Origin: CAVVYA01 sp963752345
GTDB taxonomy: Bacteria; Pseudomonadota; Alphaproteobacteria; SMXQ01
Reading direction: 5' to 3'
Assembly (NCBI GenBank): GCA_963752345.1
Contig: CAVVYA010000002.1
Coordinates: 558,001-622,000, forward strand
DNA: 64,000 nt
The notes beneath the pieces are model-generated. The model had not been told where the DNA came from and did no database searches. It saw only the letters and a list, made by a program, of their open reading frames with translations. The position numbers were made by a program, and so were the translations under genes. This document shows positions 18,700 to 26,286 of the stretch, piece after piece. How positions within the stretch are numbered: the first letter of the stretch is position 1; the number at the start of each line of letters is the position of its first letter.

Positions 18700-19545
18700 C
18701 TAGCTGCGCATCCAGGCGCTGCCCCAGTAGTTCAATGTGCGTTGCTCGTGCGGCCATTCCCGCGTCGGCATCTCGTAGGGCATGTGCTCGATCTCGGCGG
18801 AGAATTCGAAGGCGTTGCCGTCGGGATCGTTCAGCATGAAGAACAGGTTGTTGCCGGGGCCATGGCGTCCCGGACCCCAGCCGACCGGGATGCGCAGGGT
18901 CGCCAGATAGTCGGCCCAGTCGCGGATGTCGTTCCAGCAGGTGGTCTCGAAGCAGAAATGATCGAGCTGGCGCGCGCGCGCGCGGAAGCAGGCGAAGCTG
19001 TGGTGCTCCGGATCGGTCCGGAAGAAGGCGACCGCCGTGTCGCGCGCGTCGTCGATCACCCGGTCCGACAGGCGGAAGCCCAGTTGATTTTCGTAGAAGC
19101 CGATCATGTCGGGCAGGCTTTCGGTCGCCACCACCACATGCTGGAGCCGGCCGGGCAGGTGGTCAGTGGCCGGCGCATCGACCTCGGCGGGCAGGCCGAA
19201 GACGGAGACGTTGCCGTCCGGGTCGGCCACCGCGAAAGCCTCGTCGCCGAACACCCGGGAGGGCGAGGGCTTGAGGCCCACGCCGGCCGCTTCAAGCCCG
19301 GCGCGCAGGGCGCGCAACCGCGTCTCATCCGCGATCGCATAGGCCGCATAGCCGAGCTTCTTCGCCTCGCCGCGGCCGATCACCAGCCGGCGCTCGGCGC
19401 CGGCGATCAGCCACTGGCCGTCGGTCAGCTCGCTCACCGTGCCGCCCAGGATGCCGCGGTAGAAATCCAGCATGACCGCCGGTTGCGGGCTGGTGATTTT
19501 GATATGGTCGAGGCGCGCGGGCCAAAGCGGAGAGGTGCCGGTCAT
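18700..19545 (-). CDS. extradiol ring-cleavage dioxygenase of the VOC superfamily
   Basis: A 281-residue two-domain type I extradiol dioxygenase, start at ATG 19545. Each half has two beta-alpha-beta modules. In the second half the 2-His-1-Glu iron site is complete by my reading: His136 (LQHVVVA), His196 (LDHFCFET) and Glu247 (NAFEFSAE). The adjacent EHHSF (His181-182) matches the acid-base histidine of BphC/catechol 2,3-dioxygenase. It should open a catechol or trihydroxybenzene ring next to the hydroxyls. It heads the reverse-strand run dioxygenase, FAH hydrolase, molybdoenzyme L and S, TctC, TctC. The aromatic substrate itself cannot be read from sequence. Confidence 0.85.
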   Translation of the reverse strand: MTGTSPLWPARLDHIKITSPQPAVMLDFYRGILGGTVSELTDGQWLIAGAERRLVIGRGEAKKLGYAAYAIADETRLRALRAGLEAAGVGLKPSPSRVFGDEAFAVADPDGNVSVFGLPAEVDAPATDHLPGRLQHVVVATESLPDMIGFYENQLGFRLSDRVIDDARDTAVAFFRTDPEHHSFACFRARARQLDHFCFETTCWNDIRDWADYLATLRIPVGWGPGRHGPGNNLFFMLNDPDGNAFEFSAEIEHMPYEMPTREWPHEQRTLNYWGSAWMRS

Positions 19546-19732
19546 GGGCAATGTTTCAGGGCCAAATGCTTCATGGGTGAATGGCTTACGAATAGAAGAA
19601 TTGGCCCCCGGCGTCGATTAGAATTCGAACGGCGACGGGCCCGCGCGCAACCGGCTTGTGAGCCGGCGGGCCGCGCGTATGATTATGCGAATTTCCAGAC
19701 CATGCGGTCTACGGCCTTCACAGGAAGCGATC

Positions 19733-20189
19733 ATGTCGGCATCCGATCTGTCATCCGATCCGTCGAGCGAAGATCTCGCGCGCAAAGTCGAGGGGGTGCA
19801 GAATTCCCTGGTGCGCGAGCAGTGCTATGTCTGTTGGATGACACCCAACGACGACGCACCGCCGCTCACGCTGTCGAAGGAAGAAATGCGCCTGGTGCAT
19901 CACGACTATCTGCTCGATCTCGAGCGCCGTGGCATTCTGTTCGGCGCGGGGCCGTTCGTCGACGAAAACGGTCACCGGCATGGCGCCGGCATGATTATCA
20001 TTCGCGCCGGCGAGCCGCGCCGAGGCGGAAGACATCGCCTTCGCGGAGCCCTATACCAAGGCCGGCCAGCGCATCATGATCCTGACGCCCTGGCAGCGTA
20101 ACGAGGGCACGGTCAATCTGCGCCTGCGCTTCGCCGATGGCGTGCTGGAAGTGGACAATCGTCGCTATAAACTGAGCAAATCAACCTGA
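19733..20189 (+). CDS. YciI-like protein (one +1 frameshift)
   Basis: Joined product 151 residues. The start at 19733 follows AGGAAG. The segment REQCYVCWMTP, then LVHHDYLLDLERRGILFGAGPF, GAGMIIIRAAS and RAEAEDIAFAEPYTKAG has the strand-helix-strand pattern of the YCII/dimeric alpha-beta barrel family, in which a His-Asp pair (here HHDY) lies in a putative active site. The frame moves +1 near 20009. It precedes the double VOC protein by 64 bases and is divergent from the extradiol dioxygenase. YciI-like proteins appear in aromatic pathways (for example as muconolactone-isomerase-like folds), but the role here is unknown. Confidence 0.7.
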
Positions 20190-20253
20190 AGTCGGCCCGG
20201 CTGGCGCGGTCGTGAGCGCCGCCGACGCGGGCATTCTTACAAGGGGAGTTCCT

Positions 20254-21492
20254 ATGGCGGTCAACGGTCAGGCGAACGGCAAACACGATGTCGGCGGGGT
20301 GCTGCTCGATCAGCCGTTCAAGATCCGCCGGCTCGGCCATTTCGGCGTCAATGCCATCGATATGGCCGGCGCGCTGCGCTTCTATAAGGACCTGCTCGGT
20401 TTCCGCATCGTCGACGTGCGCGACACCTTCAAGGGCAAGCCGGTGCCCGAGGCCTACAAGGAGTTCGGCGATCCCAACGGCTACTTCTTCCGCTACGGCA
20501 GCGACCATCATGCCCTGGTGATCTACAACCAGCGCCTGCGCATGGCGATGGACAAGACCGGCAAGCGCTTCCGCCACGGCCGCACCATCAACCAGATCAC
20601 CTGGCAGGTCGGCAGCCTGGCCGAGGTCTATGCCGGCGACGCCTGGATGAAGTCGATCGGCCAGAACATGGTGCGCGTCGGGCGCGACATGCCGGGCTCC
20701 AACTGGCACACCTACATGTTCGATCCCGACGGCCATGTGAACGAGCTCTATTACGGCATCGAGCAGATCGGCTGGAACGGCCACTCCAAGCCGCCGGAAA
20801 TGTATGCGCGCGAATTCGACGAGGTGCCGGAGCTGCCGCAGATCTCCGAATTCCAGGAGGTGCAGGACGCCATCGCGCAGGGCGTCGACCTCATGTCGGG
20901 CTACCGCTACCTCGATCCGCTGCCCTACAAATACGACGTGCAGGGCATCCTGCTGCCGCGCCCGTTCAAGATCGTCAAGCTCGGCCCGGTCGGGCTGTTC
21001 GTCGAGAACATGGACAAGGCGCTCGAATTCTACACCCGCGTGATGGGCTTCATCCCGACCGAAGAGGTCACTTACCAGGGCCATCGCTGCGTCTATCTGC
21101 GCAACAACACCGAGCACCACTCGCTGTCGCTCTATCCCGTCGCGCTGCGCGAAAAGCTCGGCTTCAGCGACCACACCAGCATGATGGCCTTCGGCCTGCA
21201 GCTCGCCAATTACCAGCAACTGCGCGACGCCGTCGCCTTCCTCAAGGACAATGGCGTGCGCGTCGAGGAGTTGCCGGGCGAACTCACGCCGGGCATGGAT
21301 TACACGGCGGTCGCCTTCGACCAGGACGGCCAGGCGGTGCAGCTTTACTATTACATGGAGCAGATCGGCTGGAACGGGCAGCCGCGCCCGGCCTCGGCAC
21401 GGCGCAAGGTCACTCCGGGCAACTGGCCGCAGTCGCTCGAAGCCTTGCCGGACACTTATATGGGCGAGCCATTCCTCGGCCCCTGGGGCTGA
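20254..21492 (+). CDS. VOC-superfamily dioxygenase-like protein, internally duplicated
   Basis: A 412-residue protein starting at ATG 20254 after AAGGGGAG. It is a tandem duplication: PFKIRRLGHFGVNAIDMAGA and PFKIVKLGPVGLFVENMDKA open the two halves, and EQIGWNG closes each. Half 1 keeps His29 and Glu164 at the usual metal positions, with Gln114 in place of the second His. Half 2 has Pro245-Val and Gln363 where ligands would be. A DHH/EHH pair is present in both. Classical extradiol enzymes keep the metal in the C-terminal half, so this one is reversed or non-classical. It is likely a catechol-dioxygenase-family ring-cleaving or isomerising enzyme of the same island. Confidence 0.75.
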   Translation: MAVNGQANGKHDVGGVLLDQPFKIRRLGHFGVNAIDMAGALRFYKDLLGFRIVDVRDTFKGKPVPEAYKEFGDPNGYFFRYGSDHHALVIYNQRLRMAMDKTGKRFRHGRTINQITWQVGSLAEVYAGDAWMKSIGQNMVRVGRDMPGSNWHTYMFDPDGHVNELYYGIEQIGWNGHSKPPEMYAREFDEVPELPQISEFQEVQDAIAQGVDLMSGYRYLDPLPYKYDVQGILLPRPFKIVKLGPVGLFVENMDKALEFYTRVMGFIPTEEVTYQGHRCVYLRNNTEHHSLSLYPVALREKLGFSDHTSMMAFGLQLANYQQLRDAVAFLKDNGVRVEELPGELTPGMDYTAVAFDQDGQAVQLYYYMEQIGWNGQPRPASARRKVTPGNWPQSLEALPDTYMGEPFLGPWG

Positions 21493-21507
21493 CTTCGCAA
21501 AAAACTA

Positions 21508-21537
21508 AAGCGCCGGCGGGCGACACCGCCGGCGCTT
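21508..21537. terminator. hairpin terminator between convergent genes
   Basis: Perfect 12-bp stem AAGCGCCGGCGG / CCGCCGGCGCTT with a 6-base loop. Read on the reverse strand it is followed by TTAGTTTTTTG, so it is a good rho-independent terminator for the histidine kinase transcript; the VOC gene's forward transcript also meets it, but without a T-run. It overlaps the kinase stop codon. Confidence 0.85.
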
Positions 21538-22478
21538 CAGTCGGGGCCGGCTCGAAGAGCGGCCGGATCGCTGGACGAGGGCAGCGGACGAAGGGGCAGG
21601 GCGACGGTCACCGAAGTGCCGTATCCCGGCATGCTGTCGATCAGCAGTCGGCCGCCGTGCATTTCGATCAGGCGCTTGGCAACCGGCAGGCCCAGGCCCA
21701 ATCCATCGTGGCGCCGCGCGAGCGAACCGTCGACCTGGCGGAACGGCTCGAGGGCGAGCAGCAGCTCGGCGCTGCTCATGCCGACACCGGTATCGGCGAT
21801 GACGATCTCCACGCCACGGGCATGGCTGGTCGTCGTGATCGTGATTCGGCCGCCGCGTAGCGTGAACTTAACCGCGTTGGACATGAGGTTGAGCAGCGCG
21901 TGCTCGATGCGTGCCGCGTCGGCGAGGATAGGCGGCGCGCTCGACAACTCGACCGTGATCGCGATGCCGGCTTTCTCGGCCTGGGCCGCGAGACGACGTC
22001 GGCATCCCTCCACCACCTGATCGGTTTGCACGGGCCCGAGGCTTAGATTGAGCAGGCCGGCGCCGCAGCGCGAGATATCGAGGATCTCATTGATCACGCG
22101 CATCAGATGATCGCCGCTGCGGCGGATCATCTGCGCATACTCAACGTAGCACGGATGGCCGAGTGGGCCGAAGGCCTCCCGCTCGAGAAGCTCGGAAAAC
22201 CCGATCACGGCATTGAGCGGGGTGCGCAACTCGTGATTGATATTGGCGAGGAAGTCGGCCTTGACCTGCGCCGCTGCGTTGGCCTGATCCTTGAGCCGGC
22301 TAAAATCCGTCTCGCTGAGCCGCACATCTGCAACGGTCGGCCCGCTCCGCGCCGCGGTATGGCTTCTGCGGCGTTCGAACAGGAAGCGGACGAGCGGCGC
22401 TTGCCGAACCTTGACGATCACGCGTCCGACGAGCGAGCGGCGGCTGGAGTCGCCCGCGGCGGAACCCCGTCGTCTCAC
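21537..22478 (-). CDS. sensor histidine kinase lacking a recognisable sensor domain
   Basis: A 313-residue HisKA/HATPase protein. The phosphoacceptor box FLANINHELRTPLNAVIGF, N box HALLNLMSNAVKFT, G1 VIADTGVGM and G2 GLGLGLPVAKRLIEMHGG are all intact. Only about 80 residues precede the H box, and they look basic and disordered (FLFERRRSHTAARS) with no membrane segment or PAS domain. The gene starts with GTG overlapping the TGA of the small membrane protein upstream (GTGA), so the two are translationally coupled. No response regulator is adjacent, so it is an orphan kinase by position. Confidence 0.85.
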   Translation of the reverse strand: MRRRGSAAGDSSRRSLVGRVIVKVRQAPLVRFLFERRRSHTAARSGPTVADVRLSETDFSRLKDQANAAAQVKADFLANINHELRTPLNAVIGFSELLEREAFGPLGHPCYVEYAQMIRRSGDHLMRVINEILDISRCGAGLLNLSLGPVQTDQVVEGCRRRLAAQAEKAGIAITVELSSAPPILADAARIEHALLNLMSNAVKFTLRGGRITITTTSHARGVEIVIADTGVGMSSAELLLALEPFRQVDGSLARRHDGLGLGLPVAKRLIEMHGGRLLIDSMPGYGTSVTVALPLRPLPSSSDPAALRAGPD

Positions 22479-22729
22479 GGCTCGTCACGCCCAGCATCGA
22501 CGGAGGACTTGTCGTTTCGATCAGGAACGACCCTTCCCCGGTCAGCAGGACGGCGAAACAACCGCGCGCAGAGGAAGCCGCCACCCACGCCGAGCATACC
22601 GCCCAGCGTAAACGCCACCGCGCTCCGCGAGGTCAGGCCGAGGTCGTCTATCCCATTCCATCCCAGCCAAATGAGACAGGCGGCAACCGCGCCCAAAACG
22701 AAGGCGGCTATCACGGCAATCCACTTCAT
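22475..22729 (-). CDS. small two-helix membrane protein coupled to the histidine kinase
   Basis: 84 residues starting at the ATG at 22729 after GGAG. Two hydrophobic helices are clear (MKWIAVIAAFVLGAVAACLI and a glycine-rich AVAFTLGGMLGVGGGFLCA), then a polar tail DRGRVVPDRNDKSSVDAG that should face the cytoplasm. Its stop overlaps the start of the kinase gene. I do not recognise a named family. The arrangement suggests it could anchor, or provide a membrane input for, the otherwise soluble kinase; that is inference. Confidence 0.65.
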   Translation of the reverse strand: MKWIAVIAAFVLGAVAACLIWLGWNGIDDLGLTSRSAVAFTLGGMLGVGGGFLCARLFRRPADRGRVVPDRNDKSSVDAGRDEP

Positions 22730-22753
22730 AAACCACTCCTCACCGCGGCTCGC

Positions 22754-22782
22754 TTGCGAGCACGGCGGCAAATCCCTATAAT
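22754..22782 (+). promoter_or_regulatory. sigma-70 promoter of the MocR gene
   Basis: TTGCGA (22754-22759), 17-base spacer, perfect TATAAT (22777-22782). Transcription should begin near 22789, at the edge of the palindrome at 22791, about 72 bases before the MocR start codon. Confidence 0.75.
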
Positions 22783-22790
22783 TTGGCAAG

Positions 22791-22816
22791 CCATACATAC
22801 AAAAAAGTATGTATGG
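22791..22816. promoter_or_regulatory. palindromic operator overlapping the transcription start of the MocR gene
   Basis: Perfect inverted repeat CCATACATAC - AAAAAA - GTATGTATGG: 10-bp arms, 6-base A-tract spacer. It lies directly after the -10 box, where a bound repressor would block start or escape. GntR-type helix-turn-helix dimers bind sites of this form, so autoregulation by the adjacent MocR protein is the simplest reading. It might alternatively form a small transcript hairpin. Confidence 0.7.
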
Positions 22817-22861
22817 ATATTGTCGGCTCATGTAGCGACCGATGGCTACGGGTGCAAGGCT

Positions 22862-24281
22862 ATGAACGCAAAAAGGGCGGCATCATCGACCGCGGCCTGG
22901 CGCCCGGATATGGCGCGCGGCGCCGGCATGCCGCGCTACCTGGCGCTGGCCGACATCATGGCCGAGGATATCGCCGCGGGCCGCCTGGCCGACGGCGAGC
23001 GGTTGCCCACTCATCGCGCCCTCGCCGATTTCCTCGGCGTCGATCTGACCACCGTGACGCGCGGCTACCGCGAGGCGCAGCGGCGCGGCCTGATCGCGGC
23101 CACGGTCGGCCGCGGCACCTTCGTCCGCGTCCAAAATGGCAAACTGCCAAGGGAGAGCCCGGACGACGGCTTCGTGCCGAACCGCGCCATGAACCTGCCA
23201 CCGCAGCCCGACGCGGCGGACCTCGACGGGCGGTTGGTTTCGGCGCTGGCCGCGCTGCAAAGACGCGCGGACATCCTGCCGTTGCTCAGCTATCGCGAGG
23301 TGGCGGGCAGCGAGGAGGACCGCGCGGCGGGCGCGGCCTGGCTCCAGACCGTTCTCGCGGACGCCTCGGCGGACCGCACCCTGGTCTGCGCCGGAGCTCA
23401 GGCGGCGCTGCTCGCGCTGGTCACCACGCTGACCGCGCCGGGCGACGTGATTTTGACCGAGGCGCTGGCTTACCCGGGCTTCCGCGCTCTCGCCGCTCAG
23501 TGCGGCGTGCGTCTCGTCGGCTTAGCCTTGGATGAGGAGGGGATCCGGCCCGATGCGTTGCGCGCGGCCTGCCGCGATTTGCAACCCAAGGCGCTCTATG
23601 TGGTGCCGACCATTCACAACCCCACCACGGCGACCATGTCGGTCGGCCGCCGCCAGGTGATCGCCGGCATCGCGCGGCGCCACGGGCTGCCGATCTTCGA
23701 GGACGACGCCTATGGCTTCCTGCCGGGCAGGCCTTTGCCGCCGCTGGCCAAGTTCGCGCCCGAACTGACGTTCCACGTCAGTACCCTGGCGAAGAGCATA
23801 ACGCCCGGCCTGCGCATCGCCTACCTGTTGGCGCCCAATCGCGGACCTCGCGGCCCGCCTGACCGGCGCGGTGCGCGCCACGGTGATGATGACGGCGCCG
23901 CTGATGGCGGCGATCGCCACCCGGTGGATTCGCGAGGGGACGGCAGCGGCCATCCTGGCGGCGATCCGCCAGGAGAGCGCCGCGCGCCAGGGCCTCGCCG
24001 AGACCCTGCTGCCCAAGGGCAGCTTCGCCGCGCATCCCCAGGGACATCACCTCTGGCTGGCGGTGCCGGCCGCCTGGAGCCGCGCCGAATTGGTCGAATA
24101 TGCCCGCGACTTGGGATTGGCGGCGGTGCCGAGCGACGCCTTTGCCATCGATCCGGGAGCACCGGGCGGCGTGCGCATCGCGCTCGGCGCCGCGCCGAAC
24201 CGCGAGCGCCTGGGCGAAGGGCTGACACGACTCGGCGCCGCGCTCGGGCAGGTCCCGACGAGCCTGTCCCGCGTCGTCTGA
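22862..24281 (+). CDS. MocR/PdxR-type transcriptional regulator with aminotransferase-like domain (one +1 frameshift)
   Basis: Joined product about 472 residues. I start at the ATG at 22862, which follows the operator. The N-terminal winged helix (about residues 20-90) has the GntR signature YLALADIMAEDIAAGRLADGERLPTHRALAD and TVTRGYREAQRRGLI. The rest is a fold-type I PLP aminotransferase: TIHNPTTATMS, EDDAYGF, and the PLP lysine in STLAKSITPGLRIAYL. Such proteins sense PLP adducts or amino acids. The frame moves +1 near 23840, after LLAPN. It faces the kinase operon and is followed by a small membrane gene and dadA (D-amino acid dehydrogenase) on the other strand, a plausible target. Confidence 0.85.
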
Positions 24282-24330
24282 TCGTCGGCGCAGGCGGTCC
24301 GGCCACGGACCGAAGGCCTGCGCGGTCGCC

Positions 24331-24597
24331 CTAGGGGCGCGGATCGTGGCCCGGCGGCAGATCGTGGCGCACCAGCTCGTCATGGCGGCTGCGCCCGCTG
24401 TGGAACACCAAGGCCATGAGCCCGACGCCGAGAAACACGGTGAGCGTCACGCCGATGAGCAGGGCGATGACGCCATGGATGCTGAGCCCCATGTCACCGA
24501 ACACGCCGGTCAGCCAGAGCCCGATCAGGACGGCGGCCACGATGGCGGTGCAGACGGCGGAAAATACCACCGGCCACTTGATGTCCTGCCAAGTCAT
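24331..24597 (-). CDS. small two-helix membrane protein, 88 residues
   Basis: Start at ATG 24597, preceded by GGGAGAG. The sequence MTWQDIKWPVVFSAVCTAIV opens a first helix (about 9-32); a second helix covers about 40-66 (IHGVIALLIGVTLTVFLGVG), followed by a polar histidine-containing tail (RSRHDELVRHDLPPGHD). The family is not recognised; such proteins are often predicted inner-membrane proteins of unknown role. It lies convergent with the MocR gene and downstream of dadA on the same strand (233 bases apart, no visible gene between). Confidence 0.6.
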   Translation of the reverse strand: MTWQDIKWPVVFSAVCTAIVAAVLIGLWLTGVFGDMGLSIHGVIALLIGVTLTVFLGVGLMALVFHSGRSRHDELVRHDLPPGHDPRP

Positions 24598-24829
24598 GAT
24601 GCTCTCCCATCTTGGAGGGCGCGGCCGGAATTCAACCGCTGCCCGTCGTCGCCATGCAACCCGGGTGCATCGCAGATGTTCCAACCAGGGGCGGCGGATG
24701 GCACCTGAATGGGCGCTGGCGCCCGCCGTCCGCACCATCGGCTGGCATGACATGATAGGACGGTTCGGCGGCAATAGCTCGCCCGCCGGTCATTGAATAC
24801 GGTCGAGGCTGTTAATAACGTCGAGGCCG

Positions 24830-26083
24830 CTAATAGCGGTCGAGGCTGTAGTCGATGAGCTCGATCTCCGGCGCGGCACCGCCGACCATGTCGGCCGCGA
24901 CCCGGCCGGAGCCGGCCGCCAGCGTCCAGCCCAGGGTGCCGTGGCCGGTGTTGAGAAACAGGCTCTTGAACGGGGTGCGGCTGATGATCGGCACGCCGTC
25001 CGGCGTCAGCGGGCGCAGGCCGGCCCACAATCTGGCGGCGCGGGCATCGCCGCAGCCGGGGAACAGCGCGAGCGCGGCCTGGAGCACGGCGTCGGCGCGC
25101 TTCGGCGTGACGCTCGTGTCGAAACCGACGAATTCGGCCGTGCCGGCGATCCGCAGGCGATTGCCGAGCCGGCTATAGACCAGCTTGTTGGCCTCGTCGG
25201 TGATGCTCATGGCCGGGGCGCGGCCGACCGATTCGATGGGCAGGGTGACGGAATAGCCCTTGGTCGGGTAGATCGGCAGCTGGATGCCGAGGGGTGCCAG
25301 TATCGCTACCGAGTAGCTGCCGAGCGCCACCACGTAGGCGTTGGCGGTGAACATGCCGCGGCTGGTCATCACGCCGGCGATTTTGTCATTCATGGTCGAC
25401 AGGCGGATGATCGACGTGTCGAAATGGAATTTCACGCCCATCGCGACACAGACTTCGGCCAGGCCCATGGCGAAGCTCTGGGCGTCGCCGCAGGCATCGT
25501 CGGGGCTCAGGACGCCGCCGCAGAGCGCGCCGCGTGCCCGCTCCAGGGCGGGTTCGATGGTCAGGCACTCATCCGGCGTCTTCGGCTCGAGCCGGCAGCC
25601 GCGCTGGCCGTACCAGTCGGCCAGGCGCTTGGCATGCTCATAATCGCCGCGGTGGCGGAATATCTGGAGGATGCCGCGCGGGTTGTAGTCGAACTCGATG
25701 CCGGTATTGGCCATGATGCCGGCCAGCATCTGGCGCGAGTAAAGCGCCAGGCGCAGGTTGCGCTCGCCATTGGCCCGGCTGCGTCCCGGCGTGCAGTTGC
25801 GCAGGAAGCGCAGGCCCCAGCGCCACAGCTCGGCATCGGCCTTCCACGGATTGAACACCAGCGGCGCGTCGTCGCGGCCGAGCCACTTCAGCATCAGTCC
25901 GACGGTGCGTGGATTGGCCCATGGGATCGAATGGGAGGCCGAAAGCTGCCCGCCATTGGCAAAGCTCGTTTCCTGACCTGCGTGCGGCCGGCGGTCGATG
26001 ACGGTAACCTGATGGCCGGCACGGGCAAGGAAGTAGGCGGTGCTGACGCCAATGACTCCAGCACCCAACACGAGCGTTTTCAA
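24830..26083 (-). CDS. dadA: D-amino acid dehydrogenase small subunit
   Basis: Intact 417 residues. FAD-binding Rossmann start MKTLVLGAGVIGVSTAYFLA, then VIDRRPHAGQETSFANGGQL (conserved in DadA), SHSIPWANP and KWLGRDDAPLVF, and the C-terminal GLRPLTPDGVPIISRTP and NTGHGTLGWTLAAGSG. Oxidatively deaminates D-amino acids, mainly D-alanine, passing electrons to the quinone pool from the inner face of the membrane. No alanine racemase (dadX) follows. The divergent 200-base spacer to nnrD holds a TATAAT-like box near 26141. Confidence 0.93.
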   Translation of the reverse strand: MKTLVLGAGVIGVSTAYFLARAGHQVTVIDRRPHAGQETSFANGGQLSASHSIPWANPRTVGLMLKWLGRDDAPLVFNPWKADAELWRWGLRFLRNCTPGRSRANGERNLRLALYSRQMLAGIMANTGIEFDYNPRGILQIFRHRGDYEHAKRLADWYGQRGCRLEPKTPDECLTIEPALERARGALCGGVLSPDDACGDAQSFAMGLAEVCVAMGVKFHFDTSIIRLSTMNDKIAGVMTSRGMFTANAYVVALGSYSVAILAPLGIQLPIYPTKGYSVTLPIESVGRAPAMSITDEANKLVYSRLGNRLRIAGTAEFVGFDTSVTPKRADAVLQAALALFPGCGDARAARLWAGLRPLTPDGVPIISRTPFKSLFLNTGHGTLGWTLAAGSGRVAADMVGGAAPEIELIDYSLDRY

Positions 26084-26286
26084 CGGAAAGACCCTTTACG
26101 GAAAGCTGACGGTGCGGAAAATCCCATGCCGTTGCACACCTATAATGGATTTTTTTGGGGGGCAGACAAGTCTTGTAAGCGGGACGCGGGCCGCCGAGCG
26201 CGCGACAGGCCGGCGCGCGCCGTCTATTGTGACCGCAACACGTTGCCGGGTTCTGACATCGGCAGGTCGGGAGATGGGGTGGCAGG

